Assembly (NCBI RefSeq): GCF_009765225.1
Contig: NZ_VMSF01000001.1
Location: forward strand, 310,001 to 374,000
DNA: 64,000 bases
Reading direction: 5' to 3'
Source: Leifsonia sp. AG29
Lineage (GTDB): Bacteria; Actinomycetota; Actinomycetes; Actinomycetales; Microbacteriaceae
Positions 51,871 through 61,185 of the stretch are shown piece by piece. The position numbers and the translations under genes are program-made. The notes below the pieces were generated by a model, which was not told where the DNA came from, searched no databases, and saw only the letters and a program-made list of their open reading frames with translations. Each line of letters starts with the position of its first letter. Position 1 is the first letter of the stretch.

Positions 51871-52923
51871 TCAGCCGAGCGCTGGTGCGGCGGTGCTCCC
51901 TCGCACGATGAGCTCGTACGGGACCGGGATCGTTGCACCGGCGTCGGCGCTGGAGGACATGCTAGCCGCATCGGGCTGGTGCTCGCCCGACGGTTCGAGG
52001 GTGCGCATCAGCAGGTCGACCGCGAGCTCGCCCTGGCGCCCGGGGAACTGCGCCACCGTGCTCAGACCGAAGAACTCCGAGAGCTCGTAGTCGTCGATGC
52101 CGACCACCGAGACGTCGTGGGGGACGGAGATGCCGAGGTCGCGCGCGGCCAGGAGGGCGCCGATCGCCATCTCATCGGAGGCGGCGAAGATTCCCGTCGG
52201 CCGGTCGCCGGGCGTGCCGAGAAGCTGCTTCGCCGCGGCGTAACCGCCCGCGATCGTGAAGTCGGCGGTGCGGTACAGCGCGGGCTCGATCGGGATGCCC
52301 GCGGCTGTGAGCGCCCGCTCGTAGCCGTGACGGCGACTGGTCGGGATGTGGAAGTCGAGGTCGTACTCGCGGCCGCCGCCGATGTGCGCGATCCGCCGGT
52401 GCCCCAGGGCGATCAGGTGCGCGGTGGCGAGCTGGGCCACGGCGACGTCGTCGATCGACAGGGAGCGGACGCCCTTCAGGGGGCCGCCGACGCTCACGAG
52501 CGGCTTGCCGATGCGCAGGAGGCGGCCGATCTCCTCGTCGGTGAGTTCGAGCGAGATGGCGATCACCGCGTCCACGCGCTGGCGGAGCAGGTGCCGCTCG
52601 AAGACCGTCCGCCGCTCCTCGCCTCCGCCGCTCAGGTTGTACAGCGTCAGGTCGTAGCCGCGCCGGAGGAGCGCCCGCTCGGCGCCCTCGATGACGGACG
52701 CGAAGAACCAGCGGTTGAGATGCGGGACGACGGCTCCGACGTTGCGCGTCCGGCCGGAGGCGAGGCTCGAGGCGTACGACGAGACGACGTACCCGAGGGC
52801 GTCGGCGGCCTCGGTCACCTTGAGTCGCGTGGCGTCGGAGACCTTCACGCTGCCGCTGAGCGCGCGCGACACCGTGGCCGTGGAGACGCCGGCCAGCCGT
52901 GCGACATCGTCGATGCCCGCCAT
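51871..52923 (-). CDS. LacI-family regulator of the maltodextrin genes
   Basis: A 350-residue repressor: HTH and hinge (IDDVARLAGVSTATVSRALS, then VTEAADALGYVVSSYASSLA) followed by a periplasmic-binding-protein-like sugar domain (VSVVGIDDYELSEFFGLSTV). The ATG at 52923 has GAGGA nine bases ahead; a GTG at 52929 is the alternative. It is divergent from malEFG, and two LacI-type operators lie in the gap. Maltose or maltodextrin is the expected inducer. Confidence 0.93.
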   Translation of the reverse strand: MAGIDDVARLAGVSTATVSRALSGSVKVSDATRLKVTEAADALGYVVSSYASSLASGRTRNVGAVVPHLNRWFFASVIEGAERALLRRGYDLTLYNLSGGGEERRTVFERHLLRQRVDAVIAISLELTDEEIGRLLRIGKPLVSVGGPLKGVRSLSIDDVAVAQLATAHLIALGHRRIAHIGGGREYDLDFHIPTSRRHGYERALTAAGIPIEPALYRTADFTIAGGYAAAKQLLGTPGDRPTGIFAASDEMAIGALLAARDLGISVPHDVSVVGIDDYELSEFFGLSTVAQFPGRQGELAVDLLMRTLEPSGEHQPDAASMSSSADAGATIPVPYELIVRGSTAAPALG

Positions 52924-52984
52924 GTTCACTCATCCTCGTTCGGGTCGATCCGATCCTAGTGGCGGGCTGAGAGCCGGCAGGACA

Positions 52985-53007
52985 ATTGTTGCAAGCGTTT
53001 GCACAAT
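52985..53007. promoter_or_regulatory. LacI-type operator 1
   Basis: TTGTTGCAAGCGTTTGCACAA: a near-perfect palindrome around TGCAAGCG/TTTGCA, about 62 bases before the LacI gene start. It should control the leftward transcript and perhaps both. Confidence 0.7.
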
Positions 53008-53069
53008 ACATCGCAGAACAGAGGTTTCAAGTGGCGTCGCGGCCGGGTAATGTCCGGATTTTGGCGGAC

Positions 53070-53112
53070 TTGCGTCTGTCGGTGGCGCCTGATATCAATG
53101 AAAGCGCTTGCA
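53070..53112 (+). promoter_or_regulatory. malE promoter with overlapping LacI-type operator 2
   Basis: TTGCGT at 53070-53075 and TATCAA at 53093-53098 are spaced by 17 bases. The operator TGAAAGCGCTTGCA (53099-53112) covers the expected transcription start, so repression by blocking initiation is likely. Confidence 0.6.
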
Positions 53113-53137
53113 CCATTCACAACCGAAAGGCACACCA

Positions 53138-54346
53138 ATGACGGTGAGACCCCGCATCCTGTTGACCACCGCGGCCGCGCTGACGGCCGTCCTCGCGCTC
53201 GCCGGCTGCTCGGCCGGAGGGTCGTCCTCCGCTTCGGGTGACTCCGCGAGCAAGACCCCGCTGACCGTCTGGGTCGACGCCGACCGCGCGAAGGTCATGA
53301 AGGATGCGGCCGCCTCCTTCACCAAGGAGACCGGCGTCAAGGTCACGCTCGTCCAGAAGGACTTCGGCAAGATCCAGGACCAGTTCGTCGCCCAGGTCCC
53401 GACCGGCAAGGGCCCCGACATCACGATCGGCGCCAACGACTGGACCGGCAACTTCGTCGCGAACGGCGTCGTCCAGCCGATCGAGCTCGGCGACAAGGCC
53501 TCCGGCTTCCAGAAGGTCGCCGTCGACGCGATGACCTACGAGGGCAAGACCTACGGCCTCCCGTACTCGATCGAGAACATCGCGATCCTCCGCAACACGG
53601 CTCTCGCCCCCGAGCCCGCGACCTCGTACGCCGACATGGTGTCGAAGGGCTTCCTCGTCCAGGTCGGCCCGCAGTCCGACCCGTACCACCTGTACCCGTT
53701 CCAGGCCTCGTTCGGCGCCCCGGTGTTCGGCACCAACTCGACCGGCGGCTACGACCCCAAGAAGCTCGAGCTCGGCGGCACCAACGGCGACGCCTTCGCC
53801 TCCTGGCTGGCGGAGCAGGGCAAGGCCGGGGTGCTCAGCACCTCCGTCACCGGCGACATCGCCAAGGAGCAGTTCCTCGCCGGGAAGGCCCCGTTCTTCC
53901 TGACCGGCCCGTGGAACGTGGCCGACGCGCAGAAGGCGGGCATCAAGCTCGCGGTCGACCCGATCCCGTCCGCCGGCGGCAAGCCGGCGACCCCGTTCGT
54001 GGGCGTCCAGGGCTTCTTCATCAGCTCGAAGACCAAGAACAAGCTCGCGGCCAACGAGTTCCTCACCAACTACATCGGCACCGAGAAGGTCCAGACCGAG
54101 CTCTTCAAGGTGGGCGCCCGGCCGCCGGCGCTGACCGCCGCCTTCAAGAAGGCCGCCAGCGACCCGATCATCGAGGGCTTCGGCAAGGTCGGCGCGACCG
54201 GCCAGCCGATGCCGAACATCCCCGCGATGGGCAAGGTCTGGCAGTTCTGGGGCGTCACCCAGGCGTCGATCATCGGCGGCAAGGGCGACCCGGCGCAGCT
54301 CTGGCAGAAGATGACCAGCGACATCCAGGCGGCCATCCAGCAGTGA
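53138..54346 (+). CDS. malE: maltodextrin ABC transporter substrate-binding lipoprotein
   Basis: A 402-residue extracellular solute-binding protein of family 1. The signal peptide ends in the lipobox LAGC with Cys24, followed by a Ser/Gly linker. The mature part opens LTVWVDADRAKVMKDAAASF, typical of maltose and maltodextrin binders, and includes ITIGANDWTGNFVANGVVQP. The ATG at 53138 follows GAAAGG; an earlier in-frame start would break the signal peptide. It is followed by malF and malG. Confidence 0.93.
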   Translation: MTVRPRILLTTAAALTAVLALAGCSAGGSSSASGDSASKTPLTVWVDADRAKVMKDAAASFTKETGVKVTLVQKDFGKIQDQFVAQVPTGKGPDITIGANDWTGNFVANGVVQPIELGDKASGFQKVAVDAMTYEGKTYGLPYSIENIAILRNTALAPEPATSYADMVSKGFLVQVGPQSDPYHLYPFQASFGAPVFGTNSTGGYDPKKLELGGTNGDAFASWLAEQGKAGVLSTSVTGDIAKEQFLAGKAPFFLTGPWNVADAQKAGIKLAVDPIPSAGGKPATPFVGVQGFFISSKTKNKLAANEFLTNYIGTEKVQTELFKVGARPPALTAAFKKAASDPIIEGFGKVGATGQPMPNIPAMGKVWQFWGVTQASIIGGKGDPAQLWQKMTSDIQAAIQQ

Positions 54347-54413
54347 CGGCACGACCCCGGCCGGGCGCTCTCGCGTCCGGCCGGGGTCGGACCGCGGCCA
54401 TGAGGAGGGTCGA

Positions 54414-56030
54414 ATGACGACGCAGACGGAGATCGACGACGATCTCGACACACCACCCGGCGGCGCACTGCCGCCCGTCCGGGCCAAGCGCTCGGCGCGC
54501 GCGGCGCGCGTAGCGGAGCGCGCCTCCATCGGGGTCCCGGCACTGATCGCGAAGATCGCTCTGCTGGGTCTCGTCGACGCCACGAGCCTGTACGCGCTCA
54601 TCGTCCTCGCGGGCAAAGCGCAGTGGACGGCCTTCGTGGTCGTGCTCGCCATCGCCGCGATCGTGAACGCGGTCTACCTGAGCCGGAAGCGCCTCCCCGC
54701 GAAGTACCTCGTGCCGGGTGCGCTGTTCTTGGTCGTGTTCCAGCTCTTCGTGGTCGGGTACTCGGGGTACATCGCCTTCACGAACTACGGCACCGGTCAC
54801 AATTCCTCCAAGGAGGACGCGGTGACCGCGCTCCTCCAGTCGGCCGAGACGCGCGTGCCGGACTCGGCGACCTACGAGGTCACGGTCGTCCGCGGGCCCG
54901 ACGGTCTCGGGTTCCTCGTGACCGACCCGAAGGGGCGCGTCTCGCTCGGTGACGCGACCCACCCCCTCCACCCGGTGGACGGCTCCCTGCCGGCCGGGTA
55001 CACCAAGCTCGACTTCTCGCAGGTGATCAGCCAGCAGGAGGCGATCGCCGGCCTCGCGGTCCCCGTCAGCGCGGACGCCAACGACGGCACCCTCCGGACG
55101 TCCGACGGAAGCACCGCCTACCTCTACCGGTCGACCCTCGTCTACGACGCCAAGGCCGACACGATGACCGATACCAAGAGCGGCGTCGTCTACTCGGACA
55201 CCGGTCGCGGCGCGTTCACCGCCCCGAACGGCAAGGAGCTGCTGCCGGGCTGGCAGATCCCGGTCGGCCTCGACAACTTCTTCCGCGCGTTCGGCACCGA
55301 GTCGATCCGCGGGCCGCTCGTGCAGGTCACCGTCTGGACGTTCGCGTTCGCGGTGCTCTCGGTCCTGACGACCTTCGTGCTCGGACTCTTCCTCGCGCTC
55401 GTCTTCAACGACTGGAGGATGCGCGGGCGCAAGTTCTACCGGGTCGCGATGATCCTGCCGTACGCGTTCCCCGCGTTCCTCTCGGCGCTGGTGTGGGCCG
55501 GCATGCTCAACCCCGACTTCGGCTTCGTCAACCAGGTGCTCTTCGGCGGGGCCAAGATCCCGTGGCTCACGAACGAGTGGCTGGCGCGGGGAAGCATCCT
55601 GTTCGTGAACCTCTGGATGGGATTCCCCTACATGTTCCTCGTCTGCACGGGTGCGCTCCAGGCGATCCCGAGCGAACTGGAGGAGGCCGCCCGCGTCGAC
55701 GGGGCCACCGCCTGGCAGGCATTCCGGCGCGTGAAGTTCCCGCTCCTCCTCGTGTCGCTCGCGCCCCTCCTGATCAGCTCGTTCGCGTTCAACTTCAACA
55801 ACTTCAACTTGATCTACATGCTGACGAACGGCGGCCCCCAGCTGCCCGACGCCGGGATCAACGTCGGGTCGACCGACATCCTCATCTCGATGGTCTACAA
55901 GGTCGCGTTCGTCGGGGCCAACCGCGACTACGGGCTCGCCAGCGCCTTCTCGATCATCATCTTCGTGCTCGTCGCCGCGATCTCGGCGATCAGCTTCCGA
56001 CAGACCAAGGCCCTCGAGGAGCTGACATGA
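54414..56030 (+). CDS. malF: maltodextrin ABC transporter permease MalF
   Basis: A 538-residue inner-membrane permease. After a basic N-terminus come two helices and a long extracytoplasmic insert (about 125-290), as in MalF, then the transport core with the EAA loop ELEEAARVDGATAWQAFRRV that docks the ATPase. It overlaps malG by four bases (ATGA). No ATPase gene is in the cluster, so a shared MsiK-type ATPase encoded elsewhere is expected. Confidence 0.94.
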   Translation: MTTQTEIDDDLDTPPGGALPPVRAKRSARAARVAERASIGVPALIAKIALLGLVDATSLYALIVLAGKAQWTAFVVVLAIAAIVNAVYLSRKRLPAKYLVPGALFLVVFQLFVVGYSGYIAFTNYGTGHNSSKEDAVTALLQSAETRVPDSATYEVTVVRGPDGLGFLVTDPKGRVSLGDATHPLHPVDGSLPAGYTKLDFSQVISQQEAIAGLAVPVSADANDGTLRTSDGSTAYLYRSTLVYDAKADTMTDTKSGVVYSDTGRGAFTAPNGKELLPGWQIPVGLDNFFRAFGTESIRGPLVQVTVWTFAFAVLSVLTTFVLGLFLALVFNDWRMRGRKFYRVAMILPYAFPAFLSALVWAGMLNPDFGFVNQVLFGGAKIPWLTNEWLARGSILFVNLWMGFPYMFLVCTGALQAIPSELEEAARVDGATAWQAFRRVKFPLLLVSLAPLLISSFAFNFNNFNLIYMLTNGGPQLPDAGINVGSTDILISMVYKVAFVGANRDYGLASAFSIIIFVLVAAISAISFRQTKALEELT

Positions 56031-56911
56031 CCGCCACGTCCGCCACCCGTCGCCGTCCGACCTTCGGGCGCTGGTTCCGGCAGACCGGCTGGCGCCACCT
56101 CGTCGGCGTCGTCATGGTGGTCTTCGCCGCGTTCCCCCTTCTCTATGTGCTGTCCGCCTCCCTTCGCCCGGGTGGCACGCTCATGACGGCGAACGCCCCG
56201 TTCAGCTCGCTCGACCCGAGCAACTACGTGCGGCTGTTCCAGCTTCCGCAGCAGCCGTATGCCGCGTGGTTCGCGAACACGCTCGTGATCGGGATCGCGA
56301 CCTCGGTCGGCTCCGTGTTCCTCGGCGCGCTGGCCGCGTACTCGTTCTCGCGGATGCGCTTCACCGGCCGCCGCGTGGGGCTCCTGTCCCTCCTCCTCGT
56401 GCAGATGTTCCCGCAGCTGCTCGCGATGGTGGCGATCTTCCTGCTGCTGAACGGGATCGGCGACGTCTTCCCGCCGCTGGGGCTCGACAGCCAGATCGGG
56501 CTGATCATGGTCTACCTCGGAGGGGCGCTCGGCGTGAACACGTACCTCATGTACGGCTTCTTCAACACGGTGCCGGTGTCGATCGACGAGGCGGCGAAGC
56601 TCGACGGCGCGGGCCACGCGCGGATCTTCTTCACGATCATCCTACGCCTCGTCGCGCCGATCCTGGCCGTGGTGTCGCTGCTGACCTTCATCGGGACGAC
56701 CAATGAGTTCGTCATCGCGAGCACCGTGCTAATCTCGCCCGAGAAGCAGACCCTCGCGGTCGGGCTGTACCAGTTCGTGTCGCAGCAGTTCTCCGAGAAC
56801 TACGGTCTCTTCGCGGCCGGGGCCGTGCTTGCGGCGCTGCCCGTGATGGCCCTGTTCCTCTTCCTCCAGAAGTACATCGTCGGAGGCCTCACCGCGGGGA
56901 GCGTCAAGTGA
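56027..56911 (+). CDS. malG: maltodextrin ABC transporter permease MalG
   Basis: A 294-residue permease with six membrane helices and the EAA loop SIDEAAKLDGAGHARIFFTI. The C-terminus PVMALFLFLQKYIVGGLTAG is typical of MalG. It is coupled by four-base overlaps to malF upstream and to the GH13 enzyme downstream (GTGA). Confidence 0.94.
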   Translation: MTATSATRRRPTFGRWFRQTGWRHLVGVVMVVFAAFPLLYVLSASLRPGGTLMTANAPFSSLDPSNYVRLFQLPQQPYAAWFANTLVIGIATSVGSVFLGALAAYSFSRMRFTGRRVGLLSLLLVQMFPQLLAMVAIFLLLNGIGDVFPPLGLDSQIGLIMVYLGGALGVNTYLMYGFFNTVPVSIDEAAKLDGAGHARIFFTIILRLVAPILAVVSLLTFIGTTNEFVIASTVLISPEKQTLAVGLYQFVSQQFSENYGLFAAGAVLAALPVMALFLFLQKYIVGGLTAGSVK

Positions 56912-58758
56912 CCGCGGCCGCACTGCTGCCGCACCACGACGGCTCGCCCCTCCACGTCTCCACCGCCGCGCCGAAGCTGGGGGAGGAGGTGCGCGTCCGG
57001 CTGCGGGTGCCGCACGCCTGGGGCGAGGTCGCGTCGGTCCGCACACGGTCCAACCCCGACCGGGAGCCGCGCTACACGGAGGCGCGGATCGTGGGCGCAG
57101 GCGACGGCCACGACTGGTGGGAGGCGCCGGTCCTCGTCGAGAACCCGGAGCACGGATACCGCTTCCTCATCAATCGCGCCGACGGGCGTGCCGTCTGGGT
57201 CAACGCGACCGGTGTGCATGAGCTCGAGACCCTCGACTCCGAGGACTTCCTGCTCGTGACGCACCCCGCGCCTCCCGAGCGGCTCGCGAGCACGGTGCTG
57301 TACCAGGTGTTCCCGGATCGGTTCGCGCGCTCCTCCCGCGCCGACAGCAGGCCGCTGCCGGGCTGGGCGATCCCCGCGGACTGGTCGGACCCGGTCGATC
57401 TGCTCCAGCCGGGCCGGTCGCAGCAGCTCTACGGCGGCGACCTCGACGGCATCGTCGAGCGTCTCGACCACATCGAGCAGCTCGGGGCCACGACGATCTA
57501 CCTCACCCCGTTCTTCCCGGGGCGGTCCAACCACCGCTACGACGCGTCGAGCTTCGGCTCCGTCGACCCGCTGCTCGGAGGCGACGACGCGCTCATCCGC
57601 TTGGTCGAAGCCGCGCACGAGCGCGGACTGACCGTGATCGGCGATCTGACCGCGAACCACTGCGGCATCGGGCACGAATGGTTCCAGTCGGCCTACGGCG
57701 ACCCACGCGCACCCGAGAGCGACTTCTTCTACTGGCTGAACGACGAGCACACCGAGTACGTCTCGTGGCTGGGTGTGCCGAGCCTCCCGAAGTTCAACTG
57801 GAACTCGGCCGAGCTGCGCCGTCGTTTCATCGAGGGGCCCGACTCCGTCGTCGGCCGCTGGCTGCAGCCGCCGTATTCGCTCGACGGGTGGCGGATCGAT
57901 GTCGCCAATATGACCGGCCGCTACCGCAACGACGACCTCAACGCGGAGGTGCGCCAGGCCATCCGGCGCACGATGATCGAGATCAACCCCGACACGATCC
58001 TCCTGGCGGAGTCGACGAACGATGCGACGGGCGACTTCCGCGGGGACGCGTGGCACGGCGCGATGACGTACGCGAACTTCACGCGTCCCGTGTGGTCGTG
58101 GCTGTCGGAGCGTGGCGAAGCGGTGAACTTCTTCGGCCTGCCGGTCGCGGGCATCCCGCAGCACGGCGGTCGGGAGGTGCTGGCCGCCCACACGCGGTTC
58201 ACGGCGGGGTTCCCGTGGCGCACGCGTGTAGGGATGATGAACGCCCTCGACACGCACGACACGCCCCGGTTCGCAACCTCCGCCCGACCGGGCGCGGTGC
58301 CGGTCGCGCTCGGCCTCTCGGCGACTCTTCCCGGCATCCCCACGGTGTTCGCAGGCGACGAGTTCGGGCTGACCGGCGTCGACGGCGAGGCGTCGCGCAC
58401 GCCGCTGCCGTGGGGCGACCCGGCGGCCGAGGGCGCGATGACGCTCTACCGCGACATGCTGCGGCTCCGGCGCGACCACCCGGCCCTGAACGGGGGAGGG
58501 ATGCGCTGGCTCCACGCCGACGAGGACGTTCTGGTGTTCGTGCGCGAGAGTCGCGAGCAGTCCGTGCTGGTGCTCGCGGCTCGCGAGCCGGTCACGGTTA
58601 CGCTTCCGCAGCACGCCGTTGCCGGTGCGCAGTCGGCCCGTCTGCTCTCCGGACAGGGTTCGTTGGCGGTCACCGACGCGGGTGAGCTCGAGCTTGCTGT
58701 CGAGGGGCCGGCGTTCGTTGCGTGGGAGCTGCCGGCGCCGAGCGTGCCGACGGCCTGA
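56908..58758 (+). CDS. GH13 cyclomaltodextrinase / neopullulanase-like enzyme
   Basis: A 616-residue cytoplasmic GH13 enzyme with an N-terminal beta domain of about 120 residues, as in the cyclomaltodextrinase group. The active site is Asp331 in GWRIDVANM, Glu368 in ILLAEST and Asp451 in LDTHDTPRF. It should open cyclodextrins or cut maltodextrins brought in by MalEFG, handing products to the alpha-glucosidase of the same locus. GTG start overlapping the malG stop. Confidence 0.92.
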   Translation: MTAAALLPHHDGSPLHVSTAAPKLGEEVRVRLRVPHAWGEVASVRTRSNPDREPRYTEARIVGAGDGHDWWEAPVLVENPEHGYRFLINRADGRAVWVNATGVHELETLDSEDFLLVTHPAPPERLASTVLYQVFPDRFARSSRADSRPLPGWAIPADWSDPVDLLQPGRSQQLYGGDLDGIVERLDHIEQLGATTIYLTPFFPGRSNHRYDASSFGSVDPLLGGDDALIRLVEAAHERGLTVIGDLTANHCGIGHEWFQSAYGDPRAPESDFFYWLNDEHTEYVSWLGVPSLPKFNWNSAELRRRFIEGPDSVVGRWLQPPYSLDGWRIDVANMTGRYRNDDLNAEVRQAIRRTMIEINPDTILLAESTNDATGDFRGDAWHGAMTYANFTRPVWSWLSERGEAVNFFGLPVAGIPQHGGREVLAAHTRFTAGFPWRTRVGMMNALDTHDTPRFATSARPGAVPVALGLSATLPGIPTVFAGDEFGLTGVDGEASRTPLPWGDPAAEGAMTLYRDMLRLRRDHPALNGGGMRWLHADEDVLVFVRESREQSVLVLAAREPVTVTLPQHAVAGAQSARLLSGQGSLAVTDAGELELAVEGPAFVAWELPAPSVPTA

Positions 58759-58759
58759 G

Positions 58760-59605
58760 TCAGCGCCAGTGGGCCGGGCGCTGCAGGCGTTCCGGCAGAC
58801 GCGTCGTCGTGCTGCCTGCTGCAGCGTTGACCTGCATCTGGGTGAGATAGACGGCCCGGCTCAGGTCTGCGCCGGCCAGATCGGCGTCGCGGAGGTCGGC
58901 TCCGATCAGTTCGGCGCGAGAGAGGTCTGCCTTGCGGAGGTCGGCGCCGATGAGAAGGGCGCCACGGAGTTCGGCCCCGCGCAGGTCCGCACCGCGGAGG
59001 TCGGCGCCGGCCAGGTCAGCGCCCGGGCGCAGTCGGGTGCGCGAGACGCGGAGGTTTCCCGTGCCGATCGGGCCGGCTTCGCGCGTCAGGCGCGCGGCGT
59101 CGCGCAAGAGGGCCGCCGCGGGGGCGCGCAGTGCCTCAACGTCGAGTTCGCGCAGGGCCTCGGGAGGGGCGGCAGCAGCCTCCCGGACCTCGCGCTCTGC
59201 GCGGCGCAACCGAGGGTGGAGGGGTGACGCCTCCACCAGCTCAAGAGCCTCGGCGAGGTACCAAAGCACTTCGTGGAGCTGGCGCATGACGGGGAAGACG
59301 GCGAACATGTCGGGGCGGACCTGCTCGTCGTGCCAGGTCGCGCCTCCGAACGTGTGCTGCGTGACCTGCTGGCCTGCGCCGAAGCAGTCGAAGACGGTGC
59401 AGCCTTTGAACCCGGAGTCTCGAAGCACCGGGTGGATCGTGCAACGGAAGTCGTCGGCCAGGTTCACGCAGGGATCGCCGGCCGGCTTGTCGATGGCGAA
59501 GTCGGCCGATCGCGCGAAAGCGAGGGCGACGCAGCAGAGCCCGACGCAGCGGGAGCAGTCCGCTCGTAAGTCGGGCGCTTGGAGGTCCGGCGCTTGGATT
59601 TCCAC
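58760..59605 (-). CDS. pentapeptide-repeat protein with N-terminal Cys-rich domain
   Basis: A 281-residue two-part protein. Residues about 15-80 hold a cysteine cluster (CSRCVGLCCVAL, DPCVNL, RCTIHP, GCTVFDCFG) that looks like a metal site. Residues about 195-255 form a short right-handed pentapeptide helix (ADLAGADLRGADLRGAELRG and RKADLSRAELIGADLRDADL). It starts with GTG and is convergent with the maltodextrin operon, one base apart. Pentapeptide proteins can mimic DNA (gyrase protection), but this helix is short; function unknown. Confidence 0.85.
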   Translation of the reverse strand: MEIQAPDLQAPDLRADCSRCVGLCCVALAFARSADFAIDKPAGDPCVNLADDFRCTIHPVLRDSGFKGCTVFDCFGAGQQVTQHTFGGATWHDEQVRPDMFAVFPVMRQLHEVLWYLAEALELVEASPLHPRLRRAEREVREAAAAPPEALRELDVEALRAPAAALLRDAARLTREAGPIGTGNLRVSRTRLRPGADLAGADLRGADLRGAELRGALLIGADLRKADLSRAELIGADLRDADLAGADLSRAVYLTQMQVNAAAGSTTTRLPERLQRPAHWR

Positions 59606-59764
59606 ACCTCAACAGTAGGTGCAGCGTCTGCGATTGCTCACAGATCCTTCAGCCCCGGAATAGCGCGAGGCTCGTCGCGTTACCGTCGAATACCGGGTCA
59701 AGAATCGACGATCACACCGTCGGTCAGGCCCGCTCTCGTCCGCCTCAGCTCAAGGAGAACAAGA

Positions 59765-60721
59765 ATGACCGCACCTCGCCGCACTGTCGGAGGCTCCGAT
59801 CTCGAGGTCTATCCCCTCTCGCTCGGTGGCAACGTATTCGGCTGGACGGCCGATCGCGGCACGTCGTTCACCGTTCTCGACCAGTACCTCAGCGCGGGCG
59901 GCAACTTCGTCGACACCGCCGACGGGTACTCGGCCTGGGTGCCGGGCAACACGGGCGGCGACTCCGAGCGCATCCTCGGCGAGTGGTTCGAGGCGCGCGG
60001 CAACCGTGACGAGGTCGTCCTCGCCACCAAGGTCAGCCAGCACCCCGACTTCAAGGGCCTCGCCGCAGACAATATCCGCCGTGCGGCCGACGCATCGCTC
60101 GAGCGCCTCCGCTCCGACTACATCGACCTCTACTACGCGCACTTCGACGACGAGACGGTGCCGCTGGAGGAGACGGTCGCCGCGCTGTCCGGTCTGGTCG
60201 ACGCGGGCAAGGTCCGCTACATCGGCATCTCGAACTACTCGCCCGAGCGGATCGAGGAGTGGTTCCGCATCACCGAGCGCGAGGGCCTCCATCGCGCCGT
60301 GGCGCTGCAGCCTCACTACAACCTCGTGGAGCGCGCCTACGAGACGCGGTACCGCGCCCTCGCCGAGCGCGAGAACCTCGGAGTGATGCCGTACTTCGCG
60401 CTCGCGGCCGGCTTCCTGACCGGCAAGTACCGCGACGGCGCGACGGTCGACAGCCCCCGTGCTCAGGGTGCCGCCAAGTACCTCGACGAGACGGGCCGGG
60501 CCGTGCTCTCGGCCCTCGACGAGGTCGCCGCTGCGCACCACGCCTCCGTCGCCACGGTTGCGCTCGCGTGGCTCGCCGCCCAGCCGACCGTGACTGCGCC
60601 GATCGCCAGCGCCCGCACGCCCGAGCAGCTGCCCGACCTGCTCGCGTCGGTCGAGCTCGAGCTGGCCGCCGGCGAGCTGGAGGTGCTTGACGGCGCCTCG
60701 GCCGCAGCGAAAGCGGCCTGA
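59765..60721 (+). CDS. aldo/keto reductase
   Basis: A 318-residue NADPH-dependent oxidoreductase of the AKR barrel fold with tetrad Asp50, Tyr55 (FVDTADGYS), Lys89 (LATKVS) and His126 (YYAHFDD). The C-terminal cofactor region is TAPIASARTPEQLPDLLA. The ATG at 59765 follows AAGGAGAACAAG. It is a single-gene unit closed by a strong hairpin. Substrate unknown. Confidence 0.92.
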   Translation: MTAPRRTVGGSDLEVYPLSLGGNVFGWTADRGTSFTVLDQYLSAGGNFVDTADGYSAWVPGNTGGDSERILGEWFEARGNRDEVVLATKVSQHPDFKGLAADNIRRAADASLERLRSDYIDLYYAHFDDETVPLEETVAALSGLVDAGKVRYIGISNYSPERIEEWFRITEREGLHRAVALQPHYNLVERAYETRYRALAERENLGVMPYFALAAGFLTGKYRDGATVDSPRAQGAAKYLDETGRAVLSALDEVAAAHHASVATVALAWLAAQPTVTAPIASARTPEQLPDLLASVELELAAGELEVLDGASAAAKAA

Positions 60722-60754
60722 GCGCAAGCTTGCGGAACCCCTCTGCATAGCGTC

Positions 60755-60788
60755 GCGGGGGTGCTCCGGTGGTACAGAGCACCCCCGC
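60755..60788 (+). terminator. hairpin after the aldo/keto reductase gene
   Basis: GCGGGGGTGCTC (60755-60766) and GAGCACCCCCGC (60777-60788) form a perfect 12-bp stem with a 10-base loop. No T run follows. Confidence 0.7.
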
Positions 60789-60796
60789 GCGGATGG

Positions 60797-60802
60797 TATT
60801 CT
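60797..60802 (+). promoter_or_regulatory. -10 box of the tRNA-Thr/tRNA-Met transcript
   Basis: TATTCT, 40 bases before tRNA-Thr, with downstream CTTCTGGTTGCC similar to the tRNA-Tyr promoter. The -35 region overlaps the preceding terminator hairpin. Confidence 0.5.
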
Positions 60803-60842
60803 CTTCTGGTTGCCAAAACGCGGAAGGCTCCGTGCTGGCTTC

Positions 60843-60914
<72 letters not shown>

Positions 60915-60945
60915 CCGTCTCCCGGTCGCGACGACGGGAGGCCCC

Positions 60946-61019
60946 GGCGGGGTAGCTCAGGTGGTTAGAGCACACGGCTCATAATCGTGGTGTCGCGGGT
61001 TCGAGTCCCGCCCTCGCTA
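60946..61019 (+). tRNA. tRNA-Met (anticodon CAT, elongator type)
   Basis: A 74-base tRNA with acceptor GGCGGGG/CCTCGCT (two G-U pairs), anticodon CAT at 60980-60982 and T loop GGTTCGAGTCC. The paired first position argues against the initiator. A tRNA-Ile with modified CAT cannot be fully excluded. It lies 31 bases after tRNA-Thr. Confidence 0.9.
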
Positions 61020-61038
61020 CATAGCTTGAAAACGCGGG

Positions 61039-61065
61039 AACGGCGGCTGATGATCAGCCGCCGTT
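61039..61065 (+). terminator. terminator of the tRNA-Thr/Met transcript
   Basis: AACGGCGGCTGA and TCAGCCGCCGTT form a perfect 12-bp stem with a 3-base loop, followed by TCGTCGTT. Confidence 0.8.
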
Positions 61066-61185
61066 TCGTCGTTGGGAGGGCGATTGGACACAATTCGGAC
61101 ACACTCACCTCATAGGGAAGCATTCAGGTGCATCGCCGCAGTCTTGAGGGAGCGCTCGTCCACGACGTCCTGATGCGTGCTGGGC

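Noticed and set aside
61081-61180. Integrase remnant after tRNA-Met
   Set aside because: A short leftward frame ending at 61110 was considered, but its residues show no integrase motif and there is no duplicated tRNA 3' end nearby.
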